A DNA stretch of 64,000 nt. Source: Pseudomonas sp. KK4 (lineage in GTDB: Bacteria; Pseudomonadota; Gammaproteobacteria; Pseudomonadales; Pseudomonadaceae). This document shows positions 7,820 to 17,532 of the stretch, piece by piece. A program made the translations under genes and the position numbers. The DNA is taken from the NCBI RefSeq assembly GCF_001984065.1, contig NZ_LYVP01000003.1:92174-156173 (forward strand), given 5' to 3'. The number at the start of each line of letters is the position of its first letter. Positions within the stretch are counted from its first letter, which is position 1. The notes beneath the pieces are model-generated. The model saw only the letters and a list, made by a program, of their open reading frames with translations, was not told the DNA's origin and did no database searches.

Positions 7820-10461
7820 CAGCGTTTCACCAATCCGGTCAAGCCGCCCGCGATCAGGGCAGCAGTGTCGGCCAGGGCAACCAGCGGATCGAGTCCGGCG
7901 GGCACGGCCATATAACGGGGTTCCCAGTCGGGCTGGAACTTGTCTTTGAAGCGGCGCAAGCCTTGGAAGTTGTAGAGCTGCTCACCACGGCGGAAGACCA
8001 TCGAGCCCAGGCGCTGGGTCAATGGCGCGCCGCGACGAGGTTGCAACCCCGACAACGGCACCATGCCCAGGCTGAAGCGCGCGTATCCGTGACTCTTATA
8101 ATGTTGGATCAGGCCGACCATCATGAACTCCATGGTCAGCTTGGGGGCATCCGGGTGCGCGCGCATCAGGTCGAGGCTGGCCAGGTCATGGCCGTAGGTC
8201 TCAAGAAGATTGGCGAACGCCACAGGGCGCCCTTCGAAGCGAATCACCGCGATGCGGAAATGCTTGAGGTAGTCATCGCTGAAACGGCCGAGGGAGAAGC
8301 CTTTCTCGCGTACGTTCTTGCCCGTCAGCCAGGCGTCGGAAATGACCTTGAGCTCATCCATGGGCGCGTGCCCCGGTTCATGGATCTCCAGTGACAAACC
8401 GTCACGGGTGCCACGGTTCCAGGTGTAGCGCAGGTCTTTCATCTCCTTGCCCTTGGCTTCGAGATCAAAGCGCCGCAGATCGACCCGGGCTTCTTCGCCC
8501 AGTTTGATCGCAGTCAGGCCGATGTCCATGTAGTACGGCAGGTTCTCGGCGCGGACCTGGTAGAACACCGGGCGGGCGTGGTGGATGTCGCACAGGTCAC
8601 GGAATTGCCAGATCATTTCCGCCCGCTGCTGGCCGGGACCGATCGGGTCATACAGGGCCACCAGGCTGCGGCCACGGCGGGCGTACATCAGGAACGCTTC
8701 GTCGTTGGGGTGGAACAGCAGCGCCTTGTCACCGGTCAGCGCCAGGCCGCCATCGGGTTGCGCCGAGGCCATGAGGATCTTGCTCGCACGCTCCAGTTCG
8801 TCAGGCGTTGGCAGGTGGATCACGGGACGCGCAGTGCGCAGCAGCCAGGTCAGGGACACCACCACCAGCAGCACGGCGGCGCCCAGCAGCGAACGCAGGC
8901 CACGGGGAGCATCGGCGTCGAGGGTGAACTGCCACCACAGTTGATGGCTGTATGGAACGTCCTGGTAGGCGAACAGCAGCAGCCAGATCGAGGCGCCCAG
9001 CACGCACAGGCTGGCCACCAGATACAGCGGCGAAAACGGCAGTTCAGTCAGACGGCTTGGGCGATAGAACGAGCGCCGGAATACCCCCAGCAGGGCGGCG
9101 GTCAGGGTCATCAGGCAGGCTTCTTCCCAGTCGAAACCCTTGAGCAGCGAGAGCAGGGCGCCTACCAGCAACAGAACGGTGGTCAGCATCCACGCCGCCG
9201 ACAGTCGGCGACGCAAGCCTTGGGCCAGCAGCAGGCACAGCACGCCGATCAGGCTGGCACCAAAGTGCGAGGCGTCGACCAGGCGATGGGGGATCAGAAA
9301 GCCGATGTGTTCCAGACGGGTGTCGATCTCCGGCGTGGCGCCGGAAAACAGCAGCACCACGCCAGACAGGAACACCAGTACAGCGAGGATCGGTGCGGCC
9401 AGGCCCGAAGCGGCGCGCAAGGACTGGCGGGTCTGGAACAGGCGTTGACCTTCGTTGATCAACAGCAAGAGGCAGGCCACCAGCATGGGCAGCACGACAT
9501 AGATCAGGCGATAGAGCAGCAGGGCGGCGGCCAATGGCGCGGCGCCCAGGGTGTCGGAGAAGGCGGCCAGCAGAATCGCTTCGAACACCCCGACACCGCC
9601 CGGCACATGGCTGAGCACGCCGGCGGCCAGCGCCAGCAGGTAGACGAGCAGGAACGCGCCGAAGGGTGGGGCTTCCGGCAGCAATAGATAAAGCACGGTG
9701 GCCGCAGCGGCCACGTCCAGTGCGGTGATCACCAGTTGCAGGAAGGTCAGGCGGCGTCCCGGCAGGCGCAGAGTGCGGCGGCCAACCTTGACGAACAGGT
9801 TGTCGGCAAACGGTTGTTCTGGCAGGCGGCGACGGTAGATGCCCACGGCCAGCACGCAAAACAGTAGTAGCACCGCGGCTGCGACAGTACCTAGCAGGCT
9901 TTGCGATAACCCCAGTGCTGCCGAGGCGCCGGGCAGGTTGCTCAGGGTTGCCAGGGCGGCAAGCGGCGGCAGGGCGCAGCCGAGCGAGAGGCTGGCGAAT
10001 AGCGTCATGTGAGCAACTTCGCTGGCCCCCAGGCCATGACGTGCATACAAGCGATAGCGAACCGAGCCCCCCGACAGCATCGAAAGGCCGATCGCATTAC
10101 CGATGGCAAACGCGGTGAAACCGCCCAGCGCCAGTGTGCGCGGGGCCAGGCTCACGCCGGCATAGCGGCTGGCCGACCACTCGTAGCCCAGCAAAATGAT
10201 GAAGCCGGCAACGGTCGCGCCGAGCGCGCCCAGCAAGGCTGGTTTTGGTACTTCGAGGATCGAGTCGTGCAGCGCGTCCAGATCCAGTTCGCTCAGCAGA
10301 TGGCGACAGGCAATCAAGGCGATGGCAAACAACAGCAGGGTGACCGCGAGGCCGATGGGCTGACGGTATTTGCTGATGCGGTCGAGCAGACGCAACCGTT
10401 CAGCCTTGATCGGTTGTGTTGCGGTAGTGGTGTCTTGTGAATCAGACGAGTTGGCGCGCAT
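7819..10461 (-). CDS. mprF: Phosphatidylglycerol aminoacyltransferase/flippase MprF
   Basis: Bifunctional membrane protein of 880 residues. The N-terminal two thirds (residues about 25-550) is a multi-span flippase region with more than a dozen hydrophobic helices. The C-terminal third is a cytosolic DUF2156 domain that transfers an amino acid from aminoacyl-tRNA to phosphatidylglycerol. In P. aeruginosa the orthologue makes alanyl-PG and contributes to resistance to cationic agents; whether Ala or Lys is used here cannot be read from the sequence. The ATG at 10461 is chosen because AGAGGTG lies six bases before it; a TTG one codon upstream is too close. Confidence 0.92.
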   Translation of the reverse strand: MRANSSDSQDTTTATQPIKAERLRLLDRISKYRQPIGLAVTLLLFAIALIACRHLLSELDLDALHDSILEVPKPALLGALGATVAGFIILLGYEWSASRYAGVSLAPRTLALGGFTAFAIGNAIGLSMLSGGSVRYRLYARHGLGASEVAHMTLFASLSLGCALPPLAALATLSNLPGASAALGLSQSLLGTVAAAVLLLFCVLAVGIYRRRLPEQPFADNLFVKVGRRTLRLPGRRLTFLQLVITALDVAAAATVLYLLLPEAPPFGAFLLVYLLALAAGVLSHVPGGVGVFEAILLAAFSDTLGAAPLAAALLLYRLIYVVLPMLVACLLLLINEGQRLFQTRQSLRAASGLAAPILAVLVFLSGVVLLFSGATPEIDTRLEHIGFLIPHRLVDASHFGASLIGVLCLLLAQGLRRRLSAAWMLTTVLLLVGALLSLLKGFDWEEACLMTLTAALLGVFRRSFYRPSRLTELPFSPLYLVASLCVLGASIWLLLFAYQDVPYSHQLWWQFTLDADAPRGLRSLLGAAVLLVVVSLTWLLRTARPVIHLPTPDELERASKILMASAQPDGGLALTGDKALLFHPNDEAFLMYARRGRSLVALYDPIGPGQQRAEMIWQFRDLCDIHHARPVFYQVRAENLPYYMDIGLTAIKLGEEARVDLRRFDLEAKGKEMKDLRYTWNRGTRDGLSLEIHEPGHAPMDELKVISDAWLTGKNVREKGFSLGRFSDDYLKHFRIAVIRFEGRPVAFANLLETYGHDLASLDLMRAHPDAPKLTMEFMMVGLIQHYKSHGYARFSLGMVPLSGLQPRRGAPLTQRLGSMVFRRGEQLYNFQGLRRFKDKFQPDWEPRYMAVPAGLDPLVALADTAALIAGGLTGLVKR

Positions 10462-10703
10462 CAATCACCTCTTGGATTGTGCGCGACAGGATGGGGGTAT
10501 CCAGCCAAGTTACCAATCCCTGTAGAAAAAAATAATCACAAATAATAACGCCTGCCACTGGGTGGTGGCGACGGCGCGACCTCAGTCCTGGAGGGCTGGG
10601 GCTGCGATTGAGCATAGCCTGAACTTGACGCATGGGTGACCCCTCGACGACTCATCCCACAGTGACAGATCATTGTTGCGAAAGGGTTTTTTCGACAGAT
10701 ACA

Positions 10704-10735
10704 AAAAAGGCCACTCTTTCGAGTAGCCTTTTTTG
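10704..10735 (-). terminator. Terminator of the downstream initiator tRNA copy
   Basis: AAAAAAGGCCACTC and GAGTAGCCTTTTTT form a stem with one mismatch, directly after the tRNA 3' end on the minus strand. Confidence 0.8.
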
Positions 10736-10740
10736 ATGTT

Positions 10741-10817
<77 letters not shown>

Positions 10818-11005
10818 TCTGTGTGGCGGCATTCTATAGAGAAACGCCGGGGTGTCAACCGTTAATCCCGCGAAGGGTCAAATAAACGTTAATGCGCGTC
10901 AAACGGTCGCAGGGGCGGCTTAAGTTTCAGAATCGCAACGGATTCTCATGGGGTGGTCAAGGCGCTGTAATCCAGGTGGGCGGTCCTGCTCAAAACGGAC
11001 GCGCA

Positions 11006-11038
11006 CAAAAAAGGCCACTCTTTCGAGTGGCCTTTTTC
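11006..11038 (-). terminator. Terminator of the upstream initiator tRNA copy
   Basis: AAAAAGGCCACTC and GAGTGGCCTTTTT form a perfect stem-loop with T-run just after the second tRNA copy. Confidence 0.85.
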
Positions 11039-11044
11039 GATGTT

Positions 11045-11121
<77 letters not shown>

Positions 11122-11338
11122 TCTGTGTGGCGGCATTCTATAGAGAAACGCCGAGGTGTCAACCGCTAACATCGGAAAAATCTCTTCAGGTTCAATCATT
11201 TAGCTTGGAAAGTAGAGGGGCGATCGGTCTGAGAAGCAGGCGCTGCAAGGCCTGCGGGTCTATTAGCGAATGGCTTTTGATTGAGAAATTAAATTTTCCT
11301 CGTGCTTTTCCCACAGCCATCGGAGAACATTCTGAGTA

Positions 11339-11354
11339 CTGGTGCTATATACAG
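11339..11354 (+). promoter_or_regulatory. LexA box upstream of dinB
   Basis: CTGGTGCTATATACAG fits the gammaproteobacterial LexA pattern CTG-N10-CAG with a strong right half (TATATACAG). It lies 68 bases before the dinB start, as expected for an SOS-controlled gene. The preceding 11168-11338 holds nothing else I can identify. Confidence 0.8.
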
Positions 11355-11421
11355 GTGTCAGTGAGATAATCCAGGTCTGACACCAAAAGTCGCCATTTCT
11401 TTACCGCGAATCCCGCTCGAT

Positions 11422-12483
11422 ATGACCCAGCGAAAAATCATCCACGTGGATTGTGACTGCTTCTACGCCGCGATCGAGATGCGTGACGATCCTCAACTGG
11501 CCGGTAAACCCCTGGCCGTCGGCGGTGCCGCCGATCGCCGTGGAGTGATTGCGACCTGCAATTATGAAGCTCGGGCCTATGGCGTGCGTTCGGCCATGTC
11601 GTCCGGGCATGCGCTGAAGCTGTGTCCGGACCTGACCATCGTCAAGCCGCGAATGGATGCCTACCGGGAAGCTTCAAAGGAAATTCATACAATCTTTCGC
11701 GATTACACCGACATCATCGAACCGCTGTCCTTGGACGAGGCCTACCTTGATGTGTCGGACAGTGCGCATTTCGGCGGTAGCGCGACGCGCATCGCCCAGG
11801 ACATCCGGCGCCGGGTATCGAATCAGTTGCACATCACCGTTTCGGCGGGTGTGGCGCCGAACAAGTTTCTTGCCAAGATCGCCAGCGACTGGAAAAAGCC
11901 CAACGGCCTGTTTGTCATCACCCCGGATCAGGTCGAGGACTTTGTCAGTGGCTTGCCCGTGAGCAAACTGCATGGCGTCGGCAAGGTCACCGCCGACAAA
12001 TTGGGCAAACTGGGCATCGCCGACTGCGCACACTTGCGCGAGTGGAACAAATTGGCGCTGGTGCGCGAGTTCGGAAGCTTTGGCGAGCGACTCTGGAGCC
12101 TGGCCCGTGGGATCGACGAGCGCCTGGTGCACAACGACAGCCGTCGACAGTCGATCAGTGTCGAAAATACCTATGACGCTGACCTGCCAGACCTGCGCAG
12201 TTGCCTGGACAAACTGCCGGAGTTGCTCGAAACACTGAAAAACCGCATGGCGCGGATCGACAGCAGCTACCGCCCGGGCAAACCGTTCGTCAAAGTGAAG
12301 TTTCATGATTTCACCCAGACCACCCTGGAGCAGGCTGGGGCAGGGCGGGATTTGGGGAGTTATCAGTTGCTGCTGACCCAGGCTTTCAATCGCGGCGGCA
12401 AGCCGGTGCGGTTGCTGGGGGTAGGCGTGAGGCTTGAGGATCTGCGTGGTGGGTTTGAGCAGATGGAGTTGTTCGAGCGGTGA
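11422..12483 (+). CDS. dinB: DNA polymerase IV (Y-family)
   Basis: Error-prone translesion DNA polymerase of 353 residues, the standard DinB length. The palm-domain metal ligands are visible in HVDCDCFYAAIE (residues about 8-19) and SLDEAYLD (near residue 106). A helix-hairpin-helix stretch (LHGVGKVTADKLGKLGI) and the little-finger domain follow. The extreme C terminus FEQMELFER resembles the beta-clamp-binding tail of DinB. A LexA box upstream supports SOS induction. It stands alone, followed by a REP element. Confidence 0.95.
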   Translation: MTQRKIIHVDCDCFYAAIEMRDDPQLAGKPLAVGGAADRRGVIATCNYEARAYGVRSAMSSGHALKLCPDLTIVKPRMDAYREASKEIHTIFRDYTDIIEPLSLDEAYLDVSDSAHFGGSATRIAQDIRRRVSNQLHITVSAGVAPNKFLAKIASDWKKPNGLFVITPDQVEDFVSGLPVSKLHGVGKVTADKLGKLGIADCAHLREWNKLALVREFGSFGERLWSLARGIDERLVHNDSRRQSISVENTYDADLPDLRSCLDKLPELLETLKNRMARIDSSYRPGKPFVKVKFHDFTQTTLEQAGAGRDLGSYQLLLTQAFNRGGKPVRLLGVGVRLEDLRGGFEQMELFER

Positions 12484-12510
12484 GTCGGTGGTGAATGTAC
12501 CGGCCTGATC

Positions 12511-12570
12511 GCGGGCGAGCCTCGCTCCTACAGATTGCGTTAATCCTGTTGGAGCGAGGCTTGCCCGCGA
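12511..12570. repeat. REP-like inverted repeat
   Basis: Facing units GCGGGCGAGCCTCGCTCC and GGAGCGAGGCTTGCCCGC form a hairpin between the convergent dinB and lipoprotein genes. Confidence 0.75.
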
Positions 12571-12583
12571 AGCTTTTCACGCC

Positions 12584-13537
12584 TTAATTCGGCCCCGGAT
12601 CCGCCACCAGCCGCCCGGCATCCTTGGTCAGGGACTTGAGGAATTCGGTCTGCAGTTCGGGATCGTTGCGAGTCAGTTCGATCAGGCTCTGTTCCAGCTC
12701 ACTGGCTTCTTCTTCCAGCCCCAGTTCCGACAAACGCTTGACCCGGTGTACCCACTGGCTCACTTCGTCGTCTTCGAGGTCGTCGTAAATCAACCCGTGA
12801 GCCTCGAGCAGCTTGCCGCGCAAGGTGTTGCTCAGGGCCAGGGATGAGTCGCTGTGCACTTCATCCTTTGCGTCTGCGACACGGATCTGCAGCTTGCCCA
12901 GATGGTTCAGGTCATGCTCGGCAAACGGGCTGTCCAGCAGGTTCAAGCGCAAGACGCCGTTTTTGTCGGTGCTCAGCTCGAAGGTTTCCTTGCCCGCCTT
13001 GACCTCCACCGGACGCTCGCTCCAGGGCAGGCTCGAGTATTCGGTGCGTTTATCGCGTTGTACTTCGTCTATTCCGGCCAGGTTCTGCTGGGCACGCCCG
13101 TTGGATTGCACGTTCATGAACGGGTTGAGCCCGGCGAAACCGTAACTGAGCCAGTCCTTGGTCACGCTATCGGGAAGGTTGCCGAGGGCGAACACGTTGA
13201 CCACGTTCGCACCGACACCGCCTACCACCGCCACCGCGCCCAACGGGATCTCGTAGATTTCCCGCCAGGGCTGGTAAGGCGTGTAGCGATCATAGTGGCG
13301 TGTGACTTCGAACTCGGTGACTTCGAAGGTCTTCTGCTCGTGGATTTTCACCCGACGTTGCGGCAGCTCAAGCACCTTGGGCTCACCGACATCGATCTGC
13401 AGGCTGTGATCGAGCAGTTTGCGCTCGACACGTTCCTCGTGCTCACTGCGTTGTGACATGTGATTGGCACAGCCGCTGACCAGCAGGGTGCCGCACAGGG
13501 CGGCACCACCGAGGCCTAAGGTGTTTCGCTTGAACAT
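12584..13537 (-). CDS. Conserved Pseudomonas lipoprotein of unknown function
   Basis: A 317-residue protein with a lipoprotein signal: hydrophobic segment residues 8-21 ending LVSGC, so cysteine about 23 should be lipidated. The remainder is charged, with a small hydrophobic Gly/Val stretch (GAVAVVGGVGANVVNVFALG) near residue 100 and an acidic helical C-terminal third rich in Glu, Asp and Leu. I do not recognise a defined domain. It lies directly upstream of nothing and downstream of proS on the same strand (17-base gap), so it may be cotranscribed with proS. Confidence 0.7.
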   Translation of the reverse strand: MFKRNTLGLGGAALCGTLLVSGCANHMSQRSEHEERVERKLLDHSLQIDVGEPKVLELPQRRVKIHEQKTFEVTEFEVTRHYDRYTPYQPWREIYEIPLGAVAVVGGVGANVVNVFALGNLPDSVTKDWLSYGFAGLNPFMNVQSNGRAQQNLAGIDEVQRDKRTEYSSLPWSERPVEVKAGKETFELSTDKNGVLRLNLLDSPFAEHDLNHLGKLQIRVADAKDEVHSDSSLALSNTLRGKLLEAHGLIYDDLEDDEVSQWVHRVKRLSELGLEEEASELEQSLIELTRNDPELQTEFLKSLTKDAGRLVADPGPN

Positions 13538-13554
13538 GACGTCTCTATCTGGTT

Positions 13555-15270
13555 TCAGCGGCGGATACGGGCCTGAAGGAACGACAGCACGTCAGCGACC
13601 GGCAGCGCTTGCGGCTCGGCTTCTGTGCGGCTCTTGTATTCCAGGTTGCCATCGGCGAGGCCGCGGTCACTGACCACGATCCGGTGAGGGATGCCGATCA
13701 GCTCCATGTCCGCGAACTTGATGCCCGGGCTGGTTTTCTTGTCGCGATCGTCCAGCAGTACTTCGAAGCCGGCCGCCGTCAATTGCGCATACAGCTTGTC
13801 AGTGGCTTCGCGAACCAGGTCGGTTTCGTAACGCAGTGGCACCAGGGCGATCTGGAACGGCGCCAGGGTGTCGCTCCAGATGATGCCTTTATCGTCACTG
13901 TTCTGCTCGATGGCGGCGGCGACCACGCGGGAAACGCCGATGCCGTAGCAACCCATTTCCAGGGTTACCGGCTTGCCGTTCTCGCCCAGCACTTCGCACT
14001 TCATCGCCTTGCTATACTTGTTGCCCAGCTGGAAGATGTGCCCGACTTCGATGCCGCGCTTGATTTCCAGGGTGCCCTTGCCGTCCGGGCTTGGATCGCC
14101 GGCGACGACATTGCGCAGGTCCGCGACGGTCGGAACTGGCAGATCGCGCTCCCAGTTCACGCCGAAGTAGTGCTTGTCGTCGATGTTGGCGCCGATGCCG
14201 AAGTCGCTCATCAGTTCGACGGAGCGGTCGATGATGATTGGCAGCGGCAGGTTCAGCGGGCCGAGGGAACCGGCGCCGGCGCCAATGGCGTCACGCAGTT
14301 CGGAGTCGGTGGCCATCACCAGCGGGCTGGCTACGCCTGGCTGCTGGGCGGCTTTGATTTCGTTGAGTTCATGATCGCCACGGATGACCAGGGCAATCAG
14401 CTTGCCTTCCTCTTCGGCGCGCACGATCAGGGTCTTGATGGTCTTTTCAATCGGCAGATTGAATTTTTCCACCAGTGCCGCGATGGTCTTGGTGTCAGGG
14501 GTGTCCACCAGGCGTAGCTCTTCAGTCGGCGCAGGGCGGGACGTTTCCCGTGGCACTGCTTCGGCTTTCTCGATGTTCGCCGCGTAGTCGGAACCGTTGC
14601 TGAAGACGATGTCGTCTTCGCCCGATTCGGCCAGTACGTGGAACTCGTGGGAGCCGGCGCCGCCGATGGAGCCGTTGTCGGCTTCAACCGGACGGAATTT
14701 CAGGCCCAGGCGGGTGAACACGTTGCAGTAGGCCTGGTGCATGCGGTCGTAGGTGACCTGCAGCGATGCCTGGTCGGCGTGGAACGAATAGGCGTCCTTC
14801 ATGATGAATTCGCGACCGCGCATCAAGCCGAAGCGTGGGCGGATTTCATCACGGAATTTGGTCTGGATCTGGTACAGGTTCAGCGGCAGCTGTTTGTAGC
14901 TGCTCAGCTCGTTGCGCATCAGATCGGTGATGACTTCTTCGTGGGTGGGACCTGCGCAGAAGTCACGACCGTGACGATCCTTGAAGCGCAGCAGCTCAGG
15001 GCCGTACTCTTCCCAGCGACCGGATTCCTGCCACAGCTCCGCCGGTTGGGTGCTCGGCATCAACACTTCGAGGGAGCCGGCGGCGTTCATTTCTTCGCGA
15101 ACGATCGCTTCGACCTTGCGCATCACTCGCAAGCCCATCGGCAGCCAGGTGTAAAGGCCGGAGGCGAGCTTGCGGATCATGCCGGCGCGCAGCATCAGCT
15201 GATGGCTGATCACGACCGCGTCGGAAGGCGTTTCTTTCTGTGTGGCGAGCAAAAATTGACTGGTGCGCAT
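13555..15270 (-). CDS. proS: Prolyl-tRNA synthetase
   Basis: Class II aminoacyl-tRNA synthetase that charges tRNA-Pro. The length of 571 residues is that of the bacterial-type enzyme with the inserted editing (INS) domain between motifs 2 and 3. Visible landmarks are the motif-2 region ([25 protein letters not shown] split around residue 108), the editing domain around residues 225-405 containing [12 protein letters not shown], motif 3 ([14 protein letters not shown]) near residue 440, and a C-terminal anticodon-binding domain. The start [10 protein letters not shown] is typical of the family. Confidence 0.96.
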   Translation of the reverse strand: MRTSQFLLATQKETPSDAVVISHQLMLRAGMIRKLASGLYTWLPMGLRVMRKVEAIVREEMNAAGSLEVLMPSTQPAELWQESGRWEEYGPELLRFKDRHGRDFCAGPTHEEVITDLMRNELSSYKQLPLNLYQIQTKFRDEIRPRFGLMRGREFIMKDAYSFHADQASLQVTYDRMHQAYCNVFTRLGLKFRPVEADNGSIGGAGSHEFHVLAESGEDDIVFSNGSDYAANIEKAEAVPRETSRPAPTEELRLVDTPDTKTIAALVEKFNLPIEKTIKTLIVRAEEEGKLIALVIRGDHELNEIKAAQQPGVASPLVMATDSELRDAIGAGAGSLGPLNLPLPIIIDRSVELMSDFGIGANIDDKHYFGVNWERDLPVPTVADLRNVVAGDPSPDGKGTLEIKRGIEVGHIFQLGNKYSKAMKCEVLGENGKPVTLEMGCYGIGVSRVVAAAIEQNSDDKGIIWSDTLAPFQIALVPLRYETDLVREATDKLYAQLTAAGFEVLLDDRDKKTSPGIKFADMELIGIPHRIVVSDRGLADGNLEYKSRTEAEPQALPVADVLSFLQARIRR

Positions 15271-15414
15271 GGTTGGCCGTTATCGATTGCTGATGACGAG
15301 AAATGACGGAGCATTGTACGGGCGAGATCCGCTGTCGTACAGGCGTGCGGTCGGCGGTGTGGCGCGCAAGGCGGGAATCTCTGTGCCTTGCGCAAGGTTT
15401 CCTGCGGATGTTTC

Positions 15415-16974
15415 CTACGATTCTTCCGCGACCTGGGTCGGCAGCGGTTCCGGGGTCGGTGTCGGGCCTTCGCGGCGGCTCTCCTGGAACCAGTGCAAGG
15501 CGATCAATACCAGAGTCGGAACGCCCAGCAGGGCCGTGATCAGGAAAAAATGGTGGTAGCCGAACTTCTCCACCATGACGCCGGAGTAGCCGCCGATCAG
15601 GCGCGGCAGCAACAGCATGATCGAGCTGAGCAGGGCGTACTGCGTGGCGGAGAACTTGAGGTTGGTCAGGCTCGACAGATAGGCAACGAACGCCGAAGTC
15701 GCCAGGCCCGAACTGAAGTTGTCCAGGGAGATGGTGACCACCAGCATCTGCAGGTTGGGGCCCATGTCGGCCAGCATCAGAAACAGTATGTTGGTGCTGG
15801 CCGACGCAACACCGCCGATGAAAAGGATCGGCAGGATGCCGAAGCGCACGATCAGCAGGCCACCCATGCCGGCGCCGACCAGGGTCATGATCAGTCCGAA
15901 GATTTTGCTGACGCTGGCGATCTGGTCCTTGGTGAAGCCTTGGTCGATGTAGAACACGTTGGCCATCACGCCCATGACCGTGTCGGACATCCGATAGGTT
16001 GCGATCAGTCCGAGCAGCAACAGTGCTTGCCAGCGGTAACGCAGAATGAAGTCGTTGACCGGTGTCAGGACGGGCGCCAGGCCGCGGCGCCCCATCGCCG
16101 ACAGGCACAGCGCGGTGAGTGTGATGTAGAGGATCGCCCGCAGGAAGGCGCGGTCCTGGAGCAGCAGATCCAGCAGGCTCACGCCTTCGAACAACACGCT
16201 GGCGAAGTCGGTGTTGTAGAGCTGGGTGAACATGGCCGGTACGGACACCAGCAACACGATCAGCACGAACACGGATGCCAACTGGTGGACAAAAGTGTAA
16301 CGACCGGCCTGCAGTTGCGTGCGCAGCGGTACCGGGGGTTCGCGCATGAACAGGCTGGTCAGCAGTGCCGGGACCATCAGCACGCCGAACAGGATGTAGG
16401 TGCCTGCCCATGCGGAGTGTTGGTAGTTGAAACCGGTTGAACCAAAGCCTTCAGCGAAATACAGGGCGCCGGCGGTCGCCAGCAGCGCGGCGATTCGATA
16501 GCCGGACATGTAGCTGGCGGCCAGCGCGGCCTGGCGATTGTCCTCGGCGATTTCCAGGCGGTAGGCATCCACCGCAATGTCCTGCGTGGCTGAAGCGAAA
16601 GCCACGATCACTGCGATGGCGATCAGCCAGGACAAATGCTTTTGCGGGTCGCAGAAACCCATCCCGATCAGGCCGAGGATGACCAGTGCCTGGGACAATA
16701 CCAGCCAGGAACGTCGTCGACCGAGCTTGCCGAGCAGCGGCAGGCGCCATTGGTCGAGCAGTGGCGACCAGACCCATTTGAAGGCATAGGCCAGGCCGAT
16801 CAGGCTTGCATAACCGATGGTTTCGCGAGCCACACCGGCTTCGCGCAACCAGACCGAAAGCGTCGAGAACACCAGCATGTAGGGCAAGCCGGCGGCGAAA
16901 CCCAGCAGCAACAGTACAAGCGTCGAGGGGCTGGCATAGGCAGCAAGCGCGGCGCGCCAGGTTTTACGGGGCAT
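15415..16974 (-). CDS. ampG: AmpG-like muropeptide permease (MFS)
   Basis: A 519-residue major-facilitator protein with about 14 hydrophobic segments. Family-typical stretches are GFAAGLPYMLVFSTLSVWLR at the first helix, IGLAYAFKWVWSPLLDQW and ATQDIAVDAYRLEI. These match AmpG transporters, which import anhydromuropeptides from the periplasm for peptidoglycan recycling and so influence AmpC beta-lactamase induction. Pseudomonads may carry more than one AmpG-like protein, so orthology to the main AmpG is probable but not certain. The Atl gene lies 44 bases upstream on the same strand. Confidence 0.85.
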   Translation of the reverse strand: MPRKTWRAALAAYASPSTLVLLLLGFAAGLPYMLVFSTLSVWLREAGVARETIGYASLIGLAYAFKWVWSPLLDQWRLPLLGKLGRRRSWLVLSQALVILGLIGMGFCDPQKHLSWLIAIAVIVAFASATQDIAVDAYRLEIAEDNRQAALAASYMSGYRIAALLATAGALYFAEGFGSTGFNYQHSAWAGTYILFGVLMVPALLTSLFMREPPVPLRTQLQAGRYTFVHQLASVFVLIVLLVSVPAMFTQLYNTDFASVLFEGVSLLDLLLQDRAFLRAILYITLTALCLSAMGRRGLAPVLTPVNDFILRYRWQALLLLGLIATYRMSDTVMGVMANVFYIDQGFTKDQIASVSKIFGLIMTLVGAGMGGLLIVRFGILPILFIGGVASASTNILFLMLADMGPNLQMLVVTISLDNFSSGLATSAFVAYLSSLTNLKFSATQYALLSSIMLLLPRLIGGYSGVMVEKFGYHHFFLITALLGVPTLVLIALHWFQESRREGPTPTPEPLPTQVAEES

Positions 16975-17018
16975 GGGCTGGAGTCTGCCTCAAGAAATAC
17001 GGAAACAAAGCGCGCACT

Positions 17019-17372
17019 CTAACCGCTGTGCTCTACCGGGCGCCAGCCATGGCGCTGAATATCAACACGATTATTCAGGATACTGATGCCCTCCATGCGC
17101 AATCGTGCGCGTTGTTCATCCCCGGATGGGCTACCTGCTGGGAGACTGAGGCGGCCGCCGGCTGCGAGAACACGATGCCAAGGCAGTTTTGTGTCGCCGG
17201 GCAGTTGGCTCAAGGTCCGGCCGACCCAGCGGGCGGCGCGGCCCAATCCGGCCAGTTCGGCCAACTGACCATAGCTCACCACCTTGCCTTGGGGCACCTG
17301 TGCGAGGGTCAGGTAGAGCGCCGTGCGTCGGATTTGTGCTGCGCTATCGGGTTCAGCGCCGGGTTCGTTCAC
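17019..17372 (-). CDS. Alkyltransferase-like (Atl) protein
   Basis: A 117-residue protein matching the C-terminal domain of O6-alkylguanine-DNA alkyltransferases: VPQGKVVSYGQLAELAG and RWVGRTLSQLP form the helix-turn-helix with the arginine finger. The catalytic PCHR cysteine is replaced by tryptophan (PWHRVLAAGG), the hallmark of Atl proteins. These bind O6-alkylguanine, bend DNA and recruit nucleotide excision repair without removing the alkyl group. The start is a GTG at 17372 with AGGAA eight bases upstream; the open frame upstream to 17747 has no family similarity. Confidence 0.85.
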   Translation of the reverse strand: MNEPGAEPDSAAQIRRTALYLTLAQVPQGKVVSYGQLAELAGLGRAARWVGRTLSQLPGDTKLPWHRVLAAGGRLSLPAGSPSGDEQRARLRMEGISILNNRVDIQRHGWRPVEHSG

Positions 17373-17532
17373 GTTCAGTGTTCCTAAAAATCTACAGTAC
17401 CGTTTATAGAGTAAAGGGTGGGTTATCAATTGAGAAATGAACTCAATACAAATAGTCGGGTCAGTCCTTGCTAGGGCCTTATCCCAGCGGATGATGCCGA
17501 CTTTTTTTCGCAAACTTGAGTCTGTTTCGCCT

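Noticed and set aside
10442..10633. 63-codon minus-strand open frame upstream of mprF
   Set aside because: Out of frame with mprF, overlaps its start, no ribosome-binding site or similarity.
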